This document shows positions 22,061-33,289 of a stretch of 64,000 bases of DNA, piece by piece (within the stretch, counting starts at the first letter, position 1; every line of letters starts with the position of its first letter). Position numbers and translations under genes: made by a program. The stretch covers positions 37,001 through 101,000 of the forward strand of contig CAJQUW010015464.1 in the NCBI GenBank assembly GCA_907163375.1. Reading direction: 5' to 3'. The notes under the pieces were generated by a model. The model was given only the letters and a program-made list of their open reading frames with translations. It did not search any database and was not told the DNA's origin. Source of the DNA: Prostheceraeus crozeri (taxonomy: Eukaryota; Platyhelminthes; Polycladida; Euryleptidae).

Positions 22061-22779
22061 CTCAAATAAGTTAACCAAAAGCTTTAACCGAGTATAGGAA
22101 AGCCCCAGATTGTGAAAATAATTTCCAATATTTGAAAATAAAATATGCCAACTTACAGAACCTGATTAGCCGTCATATACGTTTTTGTTGGTTTACCATT
22201 CACAAAATAGTTGTAATTAGTTGTTTCTGAAATGCAATAATGGTTGATAATGAAATAAAACAGCAGTGTAAGTCACACGAAAGAATAGTTGCAATGTGGT
22301 TCATAATATTACAAACAGACAACCATAGAAATCCGATTTATTTCATTAGTTTAAGTAACACTACTAGAATGGACAGCTGGGGTTTGTTGACGGTTAAGAA
22401 ATGACTCATAAGTGTACCGTTGCTATAGTCACGACTTAACCACGGCGTAGTGTTCTGCGATATTGTTGTGGCCAATAATATTAATCGGATTTCTATGCAG
22501 ACAACAGTGCCTCACTGTCGGACTGCTGTCGTGCTGACAAATCTAAGTCGCTTGGCTTGCGCTCTTGTGTCCTTCCGACTTTCAGCAAGCATGATCCTAA
22601 TTATGGTCAGACTTGGCCCAATGAAAGATCACATGCATGGCCTGTTGTTGAATATGTTTGACATTGATTGAAATGCACTCTTTGGAAAGTAGGAGCTTTG
22701 TCATGGAAGAAATAATCACAGAGATTATTGCAGTGTGAAACATGATAGCTATTTACGCAACTAGTGCTTGGCTTCTTTA
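22061..22779. other. Unannotated AT-rich spacer
   Basis: One 73-codon open frame (22450-22671, plus) begins with GTG and has no recognisable similarity. No regulatory or repeat structure was identified. Confidence 0.5.
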
Positions 22780-22781
22780 TA

Positions 22782-24104
22782 CAGTCCGTCTCATAAAAAG
22801 TGGATCATCCTAAAATTTGACTAAATATAATATAAGTATGATACAGAAAGCATTTTTCATGTTATTTCATGTCCCTAATCCTCGTATATTTAAAAGTCCT
22901 TATATAATCTGATAAGCTATGATACAGTAACGGTTCTTAAGAAGCTAATATTTTGTGGCCCTACCCTTATTGTCAATGACATCACCAATTCGTCTAGGCA
23001 TTGATTCGATGATATCGTTGATTTTTGACTGATATAACTTTCTCCACTCTTTTTAACAGTGACGTAAGTTGTGATACGCCATCTATAGGTAGCAGTGAAC
23101 GACGAACGTTACGTTTCATAATACTCCATACATTTTCTATGGGATTCAGATCAGGAGAACGAGCTGGCCAAGATAATGTCCTAAGCCCTAATTGAGACTT
23201 GCATAAGTTGACTCTACTACTCCTGTGACACGTAGCATTTTCATCCATAAATAACCAAGTCGATGGATCACCAAGTTGATGATTCGATCTGAGAGGACCT
23301 CTTACAGCTCTTGAAATTCGACTCAATAAGTCTTCTACGAATAGTGGACTTAGAAATAGACGAGTCTAGTGCAGCCATCTCAGTTAACGAGAGACTTGGA
23401 TCAACTTTAACAAATCTCAAAATTAGGCGGTCTTTACGTTTGGATGTTTTGCGTGGACGGCCAGAGCCCTCTTTACGACAGAGTCGAAAATCATCATTAT
23501 GCCATCGATGCACATTTGTGTAAGGGACATTTAGTTGCTTGCGTGTAGCTCGCAAAGGCTGACACTTTGCCTTTTGTGAATGCGATCTCGATATTGTACA
23601 TTTGTGCTTTGTATTGTTTTCAACCGGTAAGAGATAGATTTCTAGCTGAAAGCAATCAGGAGTGCTGCCAACACCACCGCAACGAAGTCAGGAAGCTATG
23701 GAACATGAAGTCCAGTTAATCACATGTAGCAGTTACATTATTGTTGATGAATAATGGTGCTATACTGGCTCTGATTGACCGATTTTCTTTATTTTTGTTT
23801 TGCTTGATAGCTTTTGGCTTGTAGAACAACATATTACATAACAAAGGAAACAAATGTAATTTTATAAGAGTGAGGTATGATTTTGTGTAACATTGCTTAA
23901 TGAAGATCAAATTATCTACTACTTTTTTATCTATAACAGGAAAACAACTCAATATTTATGCTTGAAATTTCCAACAATGATATTAGTAAGCACAACTGAC
24001 ATATCTTCCAAATTTCAGAGAAATTCGTTCAAGTTTAGCGGAGTAAGACAAAGTTGAAGTTAAGGCGATGTTTAAGGGTGATCCATTTTTTATGAAACAA
24101 TCTG
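22782..24104 (-). mobile_element. Tc1-like DNA transposon, defective
   Basis: The element is 1323 bp and is flanked by TA at 22780-22781 and 24105-24106, the Tc1/mariner target. The terminal inverted repeats are CAGTCCGTCTCATAAAAAGT at the left and, on the other strand, CAGATTGTTTCATAAAAAAT at the right. They continue as GGATCATCCT and GGATCACCCT. The transposase gene is on the minus strand (23555-22994) and is broken by a frame change with an internal deletion. About 550 bp lies between the gene remnant and the right end, with no recognisable coding sequence. Confidence 0.92.
22994..23555 (-). pseudogene. Tc1-like transposase, internally deleted
   Basis: The upstream frame (23555-23268) carries a paired helix-turn-helix DNA-binding region with the GSGRPRKTS linker between the two helical parts and the STIRRRL recognition-helix signature. 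The downstream frame (23326-22994) carries the C-terminal catalytic part: FMDENATCH and WPARSPDLNPIENVW. The final E is the third catalytic residue. In the usual FxxDNAxCH alignment the second catalytic Asp is Glu here, leaving 34 residues before the final E. The two frames overlap at 23268-23326. Family members have about 100 further residues between these parts, including the first catalytic Asp; these are missing. An enzyme from this copy would be inactive. Confidence 0.88.
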
Positions 24105-24106
24105 TA

Positions 24107-25224
24107 GTATTCCACGAGTTAGATATCTTAAATGCCCGAGGCCGCAGGGTGACGGAGATTTAAATCTAATGAGTTGGAATGTTATGACAACGCCACAGAA
24201 TTAGATTGTTTAACCGTGTCACTTTGCTAGAAGTGCAAACTGATTCAAACAGATGGCACATGCAGGAACTTAATAAGTGGGCAAAAAGGAATTCCTAATA
24301 CCTTGCAGAGATAGGAAAAATAGTCGTGCGTCGCTTGCGGATTGCTGTGAATTCCTTCAAAATGCTACGATCGCCACGATTCCTTGAGATTCGAAGAATT
24401 CAGATCATTGCGCAAAAGTTTTCTCGATCATGTTCGGTCCTTCGATCATTTTAAAAAAGTTAGCAAGCGCACGAAAAAACGTTCACAAACTTCTCTGCAG
24501 AACTTGACATCGTCTGTGTCTCTTTGCTGCGTGATCCGCTTGATAACAGTCACTGAAACTTCGCACAATTTGGCGTGTTTAATGTTGAATTGGCTGCTCA
24601 TTGTTCGATTGCTATGGTATTTAGTCAGGAGATTGTGCCATTTCAATAACGTTACATGTTCCAATGCTTCCCTTCTAGTCAAACGGAAGAAGAGGCGACC
24701 TGTCTAATTCTGTGGATGAAGCAATCTTATGCACGAGTTGCTTAGAGAATTTTATTTGTCGACGTGCTATGATGATCAAGGACATAATTGCGATTGCTAT
24801 GTCTATGATTGTCAAGAGAATTCTTGAATAGAAATTTAACCTGATCAGTCGTGAAAATATCTATTCACAGATCTAGTCTATACTAAAGCAGGGCAAGAGC
24901 ACTCATAATGTTAATAGATTACGCTCTTTCTAATGAATTGGAGTAAATATTATTTCCCGCTTGGTCAATAATCTGCTTTACAGGTCAAATAAAATGATAG
25001 GATATCTGCAATACATGCACGAAGACAAATAAAAAATATTACGGTGTAGTACCAATGTCCAACTTCCCTTTACAGTTAATATTGGTTTATAGTACGCAAC
25101 CGCCCCTATTACGGATGGAACGACGTACATTGAAAGCTTCCATTCGGGCTTCGGCAAAATTGACGTGCGAATTACCTATTTAGATGAGCGGGAATTTCAA
25201 CTTTGAAAGACGAAGTGCAGAGGA
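24107..25224. other. Spacer with two opposed weak open frames
   Basis: A minus-strand frame (24682-24446, 78 codons, TTG start) contains AKLCEVSVTVIKRI, which loosely resembles a helix-turn-helix. An overlapping plus-strand frame (24384-24707, TTG start) is probably its shadow. Neither matches a family I can name. The rest of the stretch shows nothing. Confidence 0.3.
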
Positions 25225-25592
25225 GCACCCTCATGAAATTCAATGCTGATTCATGAGATTTTTATGAGAGCTCATGAGATTATGATGAGTCTTATGATAT
25301 TCTCATGAGGAATTATTTAACTCATATGTTCTCATGATGCTTTGATGAGAACATGATGAGTGGTAATGAGGACATTCATGAGGACAATATCTCATGATGC
25401 GTTCATGGGAAAATCATGAGCATTCATGAGGTTTTTGTGAAGTAGTTTATAAGTAGAAAGGTATGCATGATAGCCGGAAGGAAAGAGTCATAAGAAAGCT
25501 TACTCAATCGACAAAAATCTCCAAGTTCAGTCTTTAAAGGATAAAAATCAAAAATATAGAACATATCATAGCGATATGCAACAGCATTTGAC
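25225..25592 (+). repeat. TCATGA-rich repeat, long form copy 1
   Basis: The first 205 bp hold nine TCATGA hexamers, each a perfect palindrome, many extended to CTCATGAG. A non-palindromic tail follows (TTTATAAGTAGAAAGGTATG to CATAGCGATATGCAACAGCA). The whole segment aligns with 33290-33633 in the same orientation. No coding capacity is seen. Confidence 0.88.
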
Positions 25593-25740
25593 TTTATAAT
25601 AACGATTGCTATGCAAGATGTTGAAAATAGACGTATATACAATCAAAGTTCTATATCTTATCGTAATATAACCTACTGGTTCATCATTGCGAATGTTGAA
25701 ATAGCATTGTGGATATGACGTGGAAATGCCCAGGGGGCAA

Positions 25741-25893
25741 CGTAGCGAGACTAAGAAAGTCTAAATAACCGAATGCCGGAAAAGTAAATTCAGAAGTATG
25801 AAAGAGTGACTGTTAATTCATGAAATAGATTTTTATGAGAAACTCATAAAATTTCATGAGACATATATGAGAAAAAATCTCATGAAAAATTAC
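25741..25893 (+). repeat. TCATGA-rich dispersed repeat family, copy C
   Basis: This is the most diverged member of the family at 21129 and 21868. It retains ACTAAGAAAGTCT, GAATGCCGGAAAAGTAAATT, CAGAAGTA and a terminal group of TCATGA-like palindromes. It lies 149 bp after the long-form copy at 25225-25592, so the two may be parts of one larger element. Confidence 0.7.
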
Positions 25894-26228
25894 TGATTAG
25901 TAAGAAGATCTTTTATCCAGTCAATCGTCTCTCTGTTTAATCTCACTGTTAGATGAAAGTTGGCTCTAGAATGCATTTTCCTTAATCACTAGGAAACACA
26001 TGCGAGGCTTTTCTTCCATGTGGCCGAGTTGTTATTTATTCTACTCATATTATTTTTGTGTTGAGTGTTAAGCAAGAATGCAGAGTCGTTCAGCTACAAT
26101 TTTAAAAGTTCTAGGTTTGACCGGACCAAAGTTTGAACCATGGTCTCCCGGACGCAGAGCGAACACTGTATTATCACAAGGTCATAGCGCCGGTCAACGA
26201 GGAATCTTTGATATCAGGGAAAAAGGTC
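25894..26228. other. Spacer left of the piggyBac element
   Basis: A plus-strand open frame from 26078 contains GPKFEPWSPGRRANTVLS, a type of string often obtained when repetitive animal DNA is translated. It runs across the piggyBac boundary, so it is not a gene. Confidence 0.45.
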
Positions 26229-26367
26229 TTAACCCTAAACTGCATGAGATAAGAAATAACAAAAATATTGATAAAATTCAAACGTCATTGAATCATTGCA
26301 CACTTACTAATGCACAAATAAAATTTGCTTTTTCGAAAATATGTGTGCATACCATAGATGTCAGTAT

Positions 26368-26564
26368 GTTGCATTATCGCAACATTATGCAAAACCGCAC
26401 TCTGTTGCATTTTCGCAACAAAGTTAAATATACATTTTTTGGATAAAGTAATGTTATATTTTTAATGTTTGATGAAAGGGTTTTCTTATAAATTCAATAT
26501 GAAAGGTAGATTGTCTTAATTCGGATTTGAATTTTCAAATTTACAGTATGTTGCGTTTTTGCAA
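26368..26564 (+). repeat. Left subterminal palindromes of piggyBac element
   Basis: Three 16-bp near-palindromes lie at 26368-26383, 26404-26419 and 26549-26564 (forms GTTGCATTATCGCAAC, GTTGCATTTTCGCAAC and GTTGCGTTTTTGCAAC). The first two are 36 bp apart. Such internal repeats are the expected transposase-binding sites in this family. Confidence 0.9.
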
Positions 26565-26937
26565 CTAACCTAGTTTTACAGCTGTGAAGATGTTGCGATG
26601 AAAACTTGTGGTCTGATATATTTACAATTATGTGTAAATATATACATGTACAGAATATATAATGAAATATTTGTGATTCTCTTAAATTTCAAATCTGAAC
26701 TTGAAATACAACCTAGCCTATCTGGAAGTATATTTGAACGATAAATAGAGATAATGCATAATTATTTATCACAATCGTGGTGTACACTTTCATTGGTTTA
26801 TATGCCAACTCTTTTTCCCCGATATGAAATTTTGCAAAACACAAAGCCAGAAGTTACAAAACATTTTGCTTAGCAAAAATTACAAGAACTCATAATTTCA
26901 AGCATGATTACAAAATTGAATAACATCTCATAGCGGA

Positions 26938-29204
26938 TTATTTCGTGTGGAATTCAACGAAACAGTTTCTGTTTTTTCCGATGCACAAATTCACTTCACA
27001 TTTCCGGCACATGGTGTTCACGATTCCTGAACATCCGGGCATCTTACAACTACCCCTGTTATCCTGCACAAAAGGCAAATGATCTCGACCATCAAGACGT
27101 AATTCAACACCTGGCATTTTGCATGTGGGGCCTTTGTGACGTTTTTGTTGTATTAGATTTTGGAGGGATGAACGTCGCTTTTGTGGTATCAGAGGAGATC
27201 GACTTGATTTGGATTTCTGTACGAGCTCTTGAGCGATGGCCGCCTTAAAATCCCATAAGGTCAGCCACTGCTTTTTCGGCATTGAGATGTCTTGGCAATC
27301 TCTTCTATATAGTAGCCAACTATTCACCACAAATAGGTCTAAAAAATGAAAATAAAATCTTTAGATAATGTCGCTTTCCGCAATTTACTTTTATCCGAAA
27401 TCTGGCTAAGCAACTGTCAATTGAATCAACAAACCCCATGTGCTTGTTGTATGTCTGAAACAAAGTGTTGGTCTGAACACAACAATGGGCCTCTACCTGA
27501 ATCTTTTTTTTGCTTAGACGATCAAAGCGTTCCACATCTGATTTTGGGCTCTGACCCGACAAACGTAGAAGCCAAAGTGACACTTCGATTATCTAACCAT
27601 TTGACTGCTGTCACTTCTATTCCATCAACAACAGTACATTTAGAGACCGACATGCCGCGTCCACCTTGCAGTTTCATCGACCTATCATCAGGAAACAGAA
27701 GACCCTTCTCTCTACGAATCTGAAGTGTGCTAAGCGACAATATCCCTCGTTTGGCAAGAAACATAAGCAAATCGATAGAGGAAAACCAGTTGTCAAAAAA
27801 TACTTTATAATTCTTGTGATCCTCTAGTACCTCGCACAAGCGTGCAACAACCTGACTGGATTTCAATAAATTCTGCATATGTGGTAACGACCGAATTTCC
27901 TCCCGCTTCCCAGCGTAAAACTCTAGATTTGAAACAATACCTCCTTCACCATACATCATGAACATTTTATAGCCCCATTTTTTGGGTTTTTGCGGATTGT
28001 ACTGACGAAGGCTACTTTTTTTAGTTTTTGATGGAATTATTTGTTCATCAACAGAAAAACACTTTCCTCTGGGTATTTTGATGGCTACCTCGCGGAAATG
28101 GTTAACAAGATATTCAAACTTGAATATTTCTGAATTGTGTTCCTGAGTGCTATCAGCAAAGCTTATGTATCGTTTTAGTTCTTCATAGCGATTTACAGTT
28201 ATATTATCAGCTACCAGATTCAGCCTGGAATTATTTTTCCAGCAGCGTCTAACGTTCGTAACCCCAAACAAAGACATGTGGTAGGTCACAGCTATAAACA
28301 ATATCAAATCATTCTCACCAATAAAAAAATTTGAATTTGGATTGATTTGCCGAGCCTTGAGATTTGTAAATCCTATAACAGTCTCCAGAAACTCATCTGT
28401 TAGGTAGTCAGTAATATACTACAAAGGTGATCGAATTTGATTTGCAGTCTCTCTCACCATTTTCCATTCGGTATCACTAAATAGTGGTGTTCTCGTGGAC
28501 CATCTGCGTTGACCATCTATATTCTGTTCTACCTCAATATCACTACTTCCGTCCTGCTCGTCCATACTTTCATCGATTTCATCATTGTCGTTATCATCAC
28601 TATCCGAGTAATCACTATTTGAAGATACGTCACTCACGTCGCCGTAGAATCTTATGTTTTGTTGGCGTTGAGACTTACGAGGTGAAAATAAGTACGTTGT
28701 GGTTGGGGTATCACCTGAGTTTGGTGCAGAAGAAGTATCACCTGTGTTTTCAGAATCACTGATGAGTGCGACATTGATTTGAGTCGATGACGATGGTTGA
28801 TCTGCATTGGAAACAACATCGTATTCTTCTAAGCTGTTGTCACAATTATTAGGCCTACTTTCAGTCGTAGCTTGAATAACAAAATCAGTTTCTGCTTCCG
28901 AAATTTCAGGTAAATCTCCTGTCGTTGACATTGTTGCGATCTTTTGAATAGAAACCGACTCGGCGGCTTTTCTTCTGACATGATGACGAGGATAAGTTTT
29001 GTTCCATTCTGCTCCGAATCCTTGGAATGTAACGTGATAAGATCGTAGATTCACTTTCAGTATATTTGCTGGCCACCAAGCACCACCCCAATACACTACA
29101 CACGAATCACCGATCTCCAGCGGCATTGCTAAGTTCTCTGGTAGGAAGAAGTCAATGCACATAACAATATAGTTCTTATTTGTTCGCGTATTTTGCCGAC
29201 GCAT
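26938..29204 (-). pseudogene. piggyBac transposase with chromo-barrel-like N terminus
   Basis: Translation starts at an ATG (29204). Residues 30-78 (GDSCVVYWGGAWWPANIL, YHVTFQGF, EWNKTYP) resemble a chromo-barrel/Tudor-knot fold. An acidic Ser/Asp/Glu-rich linker follows (about 185-225). The catalytic core shows CFSVDEQIIPSK, FFDNWFSS and WLDNRSVTLASTFVG, which carry the three catalytic aspartates expected of piggyBac. YNKHMGFVDSIDS and NSWLLYRRDC follow. The C terminus is a cysteine-rich zinc-binding type domain (CKMPGCSG, CRKCEVNLC, CFVEFH). The frame has a TAG at 28419-28421, where relatives usually read SPLQY. It then changes frame near 27.54 kb and near 27.35 kb. Apart from these the gene is full length, so inactivation looks recent or partly due to assembly error. 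Confidence 0.92.
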
Positions 29205-29378
29205 GTCACGTGATTAAAAAATGGTAAACGAGGAGTTTACGCATAGATAGCTGCTTATGACGATGTTGGAAATATCTCGTCCAATGCACTAGACCTAGAC
29301 AAGCGATAAATGAGTCATTAGACTGTAACTTACTTTCAATGTGAAAGCTTTAATGAGGCACAAAAATTCAAATTACGG

Positions 29379-29781
29379 TTTGTTGCGAAAATGGAACATA
29401 GTGCGATTTTGCATACTGTTGCGAAAGTGCAACAAACCTAAATTTGATCATAATCAAGTACAACTAAAGTTTCATTATTCAGCGCCGTGTGGATTTTGTT
29501 TGTAGATATTTTGATAAGATAACCTGTAATTTTCAGCTTCCGACATGCTTGCTGTAGGTATCTGCATGAAAATATATGAAATGAATAAAAACTCGAAAAA
29601 ATATTTAATTGAAATTTCACATTTACAAGCATTGTGGGAAATCAAAGCAAACGACGGACCTGTAAAGAGGCCCAAATTATTTGAATCATCACAATTCAGA
29701 AGATCGCAGGTCATGGAAATGTAAATTCGGAGGATATATGTGTAAATCTAGTACCTGAATGCTATGTTGCGAAAATGCAAC
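29379..29781 (-). repeat. Right subterminal palindromes of piggyBac element
   Basis: Near-palindromes lie at 29382-29397, 29418-29433 and 29766-29781. The first two are again 36 bp apart. Segment 29379-29433 is an inverted copy of 26368-26422 over about 55 bp, including the TATGCAAAA-CGCACT spacer between the palindromes. The third site sits 16 bp from the right terminus. Confidence 0.9.
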
Positions 29782-29801
29782 ACTATGAACTTTAGGGTTA
29801 A

Positions 29802-30722
29802 TAATATTAATAATAATAAGAAGTTGTCGGAGCCTTAGGAGCCCACACACAAAAGTTAACCGTACACCTGAAAGAAATCCCCGGTCGACACTGAGTACCT
29901 AAGTTACTGAAGACTGCTCTACTTGGCACTGCTTGTCATAGAGTAAGTATATTTAGGTGGAGTAGTAACTCAGCATTTATTAAATTCCCAATGTGTATAC
30001 ACTTTCGATTTCATAAAATGAACTTGACACGATACCCAGCACCACATGTGAGATATACGAATTTTTGCACTTTTGGAGAAATGTACACGAATTTGATTCA
30101 TTATGACAGCAATACAGAAGAAAGAAAAGTAATTTGCAAATCCTCCATATCATGACAACCTTGAGAGGAAACATGGATTATATTAGCAATTCGATGTCTT
30201 ACCATTGCTTTAAAGATCATGCCTTACTATAATAAATGATGTCCAAAGTTAGGATGGTTATTTGGTACTTTGAGGACTCCAAGTCTCATTGAAGTCAGTA
30301 TGAAAACTTTTAAATGGCTGCTCAGAATAACATCCCAATCCTGCATCAATACATGCTACTTGTGAAACACTACTGTAGAAATTTCACCTTTCTAGAGAAG
30401 TGCAACAATCATCTTTTTAGATACATATGGATCATTCAATGATGGTTAAGCAAGAAATCAGCGATATTAGTCGACGTCTTTCCTTGAAAATTATCATTTA
30501 ATAATATTTATTAGCTTATTGGAAAAATTCAAAAATTGTAGTATCGTGCAGTGAGTGAGTAGTATAAATTTAACCGTCGATACACAGTACGCTTTTGTCT
30601 GTGTAAAAACATAAATTGGGTCGAGTTATTTAATAAATTGTTTTCGGATTCTATAGATTCGGATTTAATTTCATTCCGAGATATTGTTCTATATCTAGGA
30701 ACGCAGCACTTCTGTGTTCTAA
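29802..30722. other. Unannotated AT-rich spacer
   Basis: It starts with a short TAA/TAATAAT-rich run right after the piggyBac target site. No gene or repeat was recognised in the remainder. Confidence 0.5.
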
Positions 30723-31509
30723 TAGTCCGGCAGCCAGAACGAGTTTCTGCAGGGAACGAGGCCGAAAATGAGACTTTCACAGAATGATGTACACCTCATA
30801 GTCCGGCAGCCAGCACGAGTTTCTGCAGGGAACGAGGCCGAAAATGAGACTTTCACAGAATGATGTGCACCTTCTACATGCTCGGAATCTGCACGTCCGC
30901 CGAGTTCTAGTGAGTTCCTCTTCTTGTCAGACATGATCAAAGAAAAACACATGTAAATCCAATTGGACGCAGATTGCAGTTTTTGGTTAAAATGAAATTT
31001 TCTATGCTTTCTCTGATTAAACAAAACGCACTAAGCCCAGAGTCATAATTTTTGGCATGGAATATGTTCAGGTCATTTCCTTTCATGTTCATGCAAATGT
31101 TCTATAAAGCTAAAACGCATTTAGGTTTGGCGAGCATCTTAATGTCGGTAAACACAAACATTTTGAGCAACTTTATCCACATTCAACCACATTCTCATAA
31201 TATATTGCCGATCAGACGGATGATAACAGCACATGCACATGATAGGAAATGACCTGAACACAGTCCATGCTAAAAATTATGACTCTGGGCTTAGCACTTT
31301 TCGTTTTATCAGCGAAAGCATAGAAAAATTCATTTTAACCAAAAAATGCAATCTGCGTCCCATTGGATTTACATGTTTTATTCTTTGATCCTGTCTGACA
31401 AGAAGAGGAACTCACTAGAATTCAGCAGACGTGCCGATTGTACATCATTCTGTGAAAGTCTCACTTTCGGGGTCGTTCCCTGCAGAAACTCGTTCTGGCT
31501 GTTGGACTA
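30723..31509. mobile_element. Fold-back element with arms of about 270 bp
   Basis: Segment 30799-31081 is the inverted copy of 31244-31509, separated by a 162-bp loop. Matching landmarks include GTCCGGCAGCC/GGCTGTTGGAC, TTCTGCAGGGAACGA/TCGTTCCCTGCAGAA, GACTCTGGGCTTAG with its complement, and AGGAAATGACCTGAACA with its complement. The left arm's outer 76 bp is duplicated in tandem (30723-30798 and 30799-30874). No coding capacity was found, and a target duplication could not be fixed. A related single end lies at 32835-32885. The class is unknown; long arms with a short loop fit fold-back transposons or MITEs. Confidence 0.88.
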
Positions 31510-32834
31510 TAAACTCTCCCCGTGAAATGACATGCTCTCTCCGTATGAATTCTTTTGCGTTGTAGAAATCTATAGCACATGACATCTGCTTCACACATTA
31601 AGCCTTTGTGTGACGTTTGATTCCTCTATTTATCAATCAATGGATTTGAAATGCTTTATAAAGTGAAGTTAACTGTACACTAAAATCAGTTTTGACAGCT
31701 CTCAGTAACTGCTCTGAATGAAAATGCCGAACAAAGCAAGAAATCAGAATGAATCAAGAAAAGCCATGTGTCTTCTGAGGTTCAATAAAAATAAGTCAAT
31801 GAGAGAGATCTCGCATTGGACTGAGTCAATAATTCGAGAAAATATTCTTTCTGGGGACAATGTAGAGATATTGAACGAAAAATGAATACAGCAATCGAGT
31901 GCGCGTTAGCGCATGAATTTTGAGTTTATTTATTATTATTCCCATTTTGTGATATCGTAGCACAACGCACATGTACGAGCATGATGTAGACAAAGAATAA
32001 ATGAATATCATTCTTCATGCACCATCGTGGACATGCTCACAATCATTTTTCATCTGATGGTGAAAATTTGTGATGGCTACCAGACTTCTACTGAAATGAT
32101 GGTTTTACATGTGCATGACAAAGAGTGAAGTGGAAAAATATGACTCCGGCCGGATTCCACTGGACCCCCGCTCCCTAAAGTCTCTGAGGGTCAAAAGATG
32201 AAATTGTAACATGCACGTACGGTTCAGAGAGAAAAAGCATCTTTTGTTTCCAGTTGACACAGAAATAAACTGCATAAATGCAGAAAAACATTATTTCTTA
32301 CTGAAAATACAAATCTCAAACACTGTCAGTACTTTGTATGACCCCCTTTTGTCGCAACAGAGCAGCAAGATGATAAACTCATTATGGATTGCTTTGTATT
32401 AGCGTTAAGCCGAGAAAAATTCTAAAAATATGCCAAGGGATGACTACTAATATGGAACCGGTTGTCAGCTAAAAGATGCACAGAGGGTCTAAGATGCACA
32501 GAGCAGTGATAAGTTGGACCTAGTGAGATAAGCTTGTACAGTATGCCTTGAAGATAGACTCGTCGAAAGTGAAAAAATAGAAAAAAGTAAAGGGTGACTG
32601 ACTGATAATGCGAAATGGATTGTATATACTAGTCATACGTAATATAATATGTAGCAAACGGAAGAATGCAAATGATTCCATGCCGACAAAGTCTACTGAT
32701 AAACAGGAAGTTTATATGCTAATACTTAGCATCAGTCAAAATGCCGGCTTTCAGAGAATTTGTCAGTTAAATGGCTGTGTGCAGTTTACAGTGTGCAGGA
32801 GAACTCTGTAGCAGTCATGGGGCTAGAACATTCT
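31510..32834. other. Unannotated AT-rich spacer
   Basis: Short open frames only, none recognisable. No structure was found beyond AT-rich composition. Confidence 0.5.
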
Positions 32835-32885
32835 AGTCTCCTTTTCGTCCTCGTTCCCTGTAGAAGCTCGTTTCGGCTGCCGGAC
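32835..32885 (+). repeat. Isolated end of the fold-back element family
   Basis: AGTCTCCTTTTCGTCCTCGT and the following CCCTGTAGAAGCTCG and GGCTGCCGGAC match the outer end of the fold-back element's right arm in the same orientation. The last 37 bp differ from the arm consensus at about four positions. No opposite arm was found nearby, so it is a solo or truncated copy. Confidence 0.8.
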
Positions 32886-33289
32886 AAGATCTGGTGTAAA
32901 TATATCGCCCCACTCGCGAGCTAGCAAAGTCATCAAAGTCACTTTGTAGCACCTAGCGCGTGAGGCCGTCAAACAGTAGCAATTTCGAGCAAACTGGCGC
33001 TATCAAGTTTACTTATAATGCAAACAAGAGCTATTCCAGTCAGAACTCGTGAGTAACTATTTGGAAATAGATTCTCTTTCAGTTCTGAGACAGACGCAAA
33101 CAAATGTTTTGTAGAGCGCTTTCGATGAACCCAACTTTGATCGTACCGCTGTTCTTGTGAGGATTTTCCAAATGCATTGCGCTGAGAGACACCTTGCCAC
33201 CAGCAACCATCTAGCAGAAGTCTCTGCATGTTAGAAGCAGTAAGTCGACTAAGACAGTTAGAACGAGCTTCTTCAGGCAATGCCGTCAC
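32886..33289. other. Unannotated spacer
   Basis: A minus-strand open frame of 106 codons (33289-32969) starts at GTG and has no recognisable similarity. No ATG-initiated gene is supported. Confidence 0.45.

Larger units (their letters stand above)
26233..29797 (-). mobile_element. piggyBac element between TTAA duplications
   Basis: The element is 3565 bp, flanked by TTAA at 26229-26232 and 29798-29801, the obligatory piggyBac target. Its left end starts CCCTAAACTGCATG and its right end, on the other strand, CCCTAAAGTTCATA, so the terminal inverted repeat is short (CCCTAAA). Subterminal palindromes of the form GTTGCATTTTCGCAAC occur three times near each end. The single gene, a transposase, is on the minus strand (29204-26938) and is damaged. 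piggyBac elements move by hairpin-mediated cut and paste and excise precisely at TTAA. Confidence 0.95.

Noticed and set aside
22450-22671. 73-codon plus-strand open frame
   Set aside because: It starts at GTG, is short, and shows no domain or family resemblance.
27320-27360. Intron in the piggyBac gene (a T-rich run ending in TAG before the NSWLLYRR part)
   Set aside because: No convincing donor site was found at the required place, and upstream frames already change near 27.54 kb. A simple frame change is more economical.
27346-27723. 125-codon plus-strand open frame inside the piggyBac element
   Set aside because: It is the antisense shadow of the transposase gene and has no similarity of its own.
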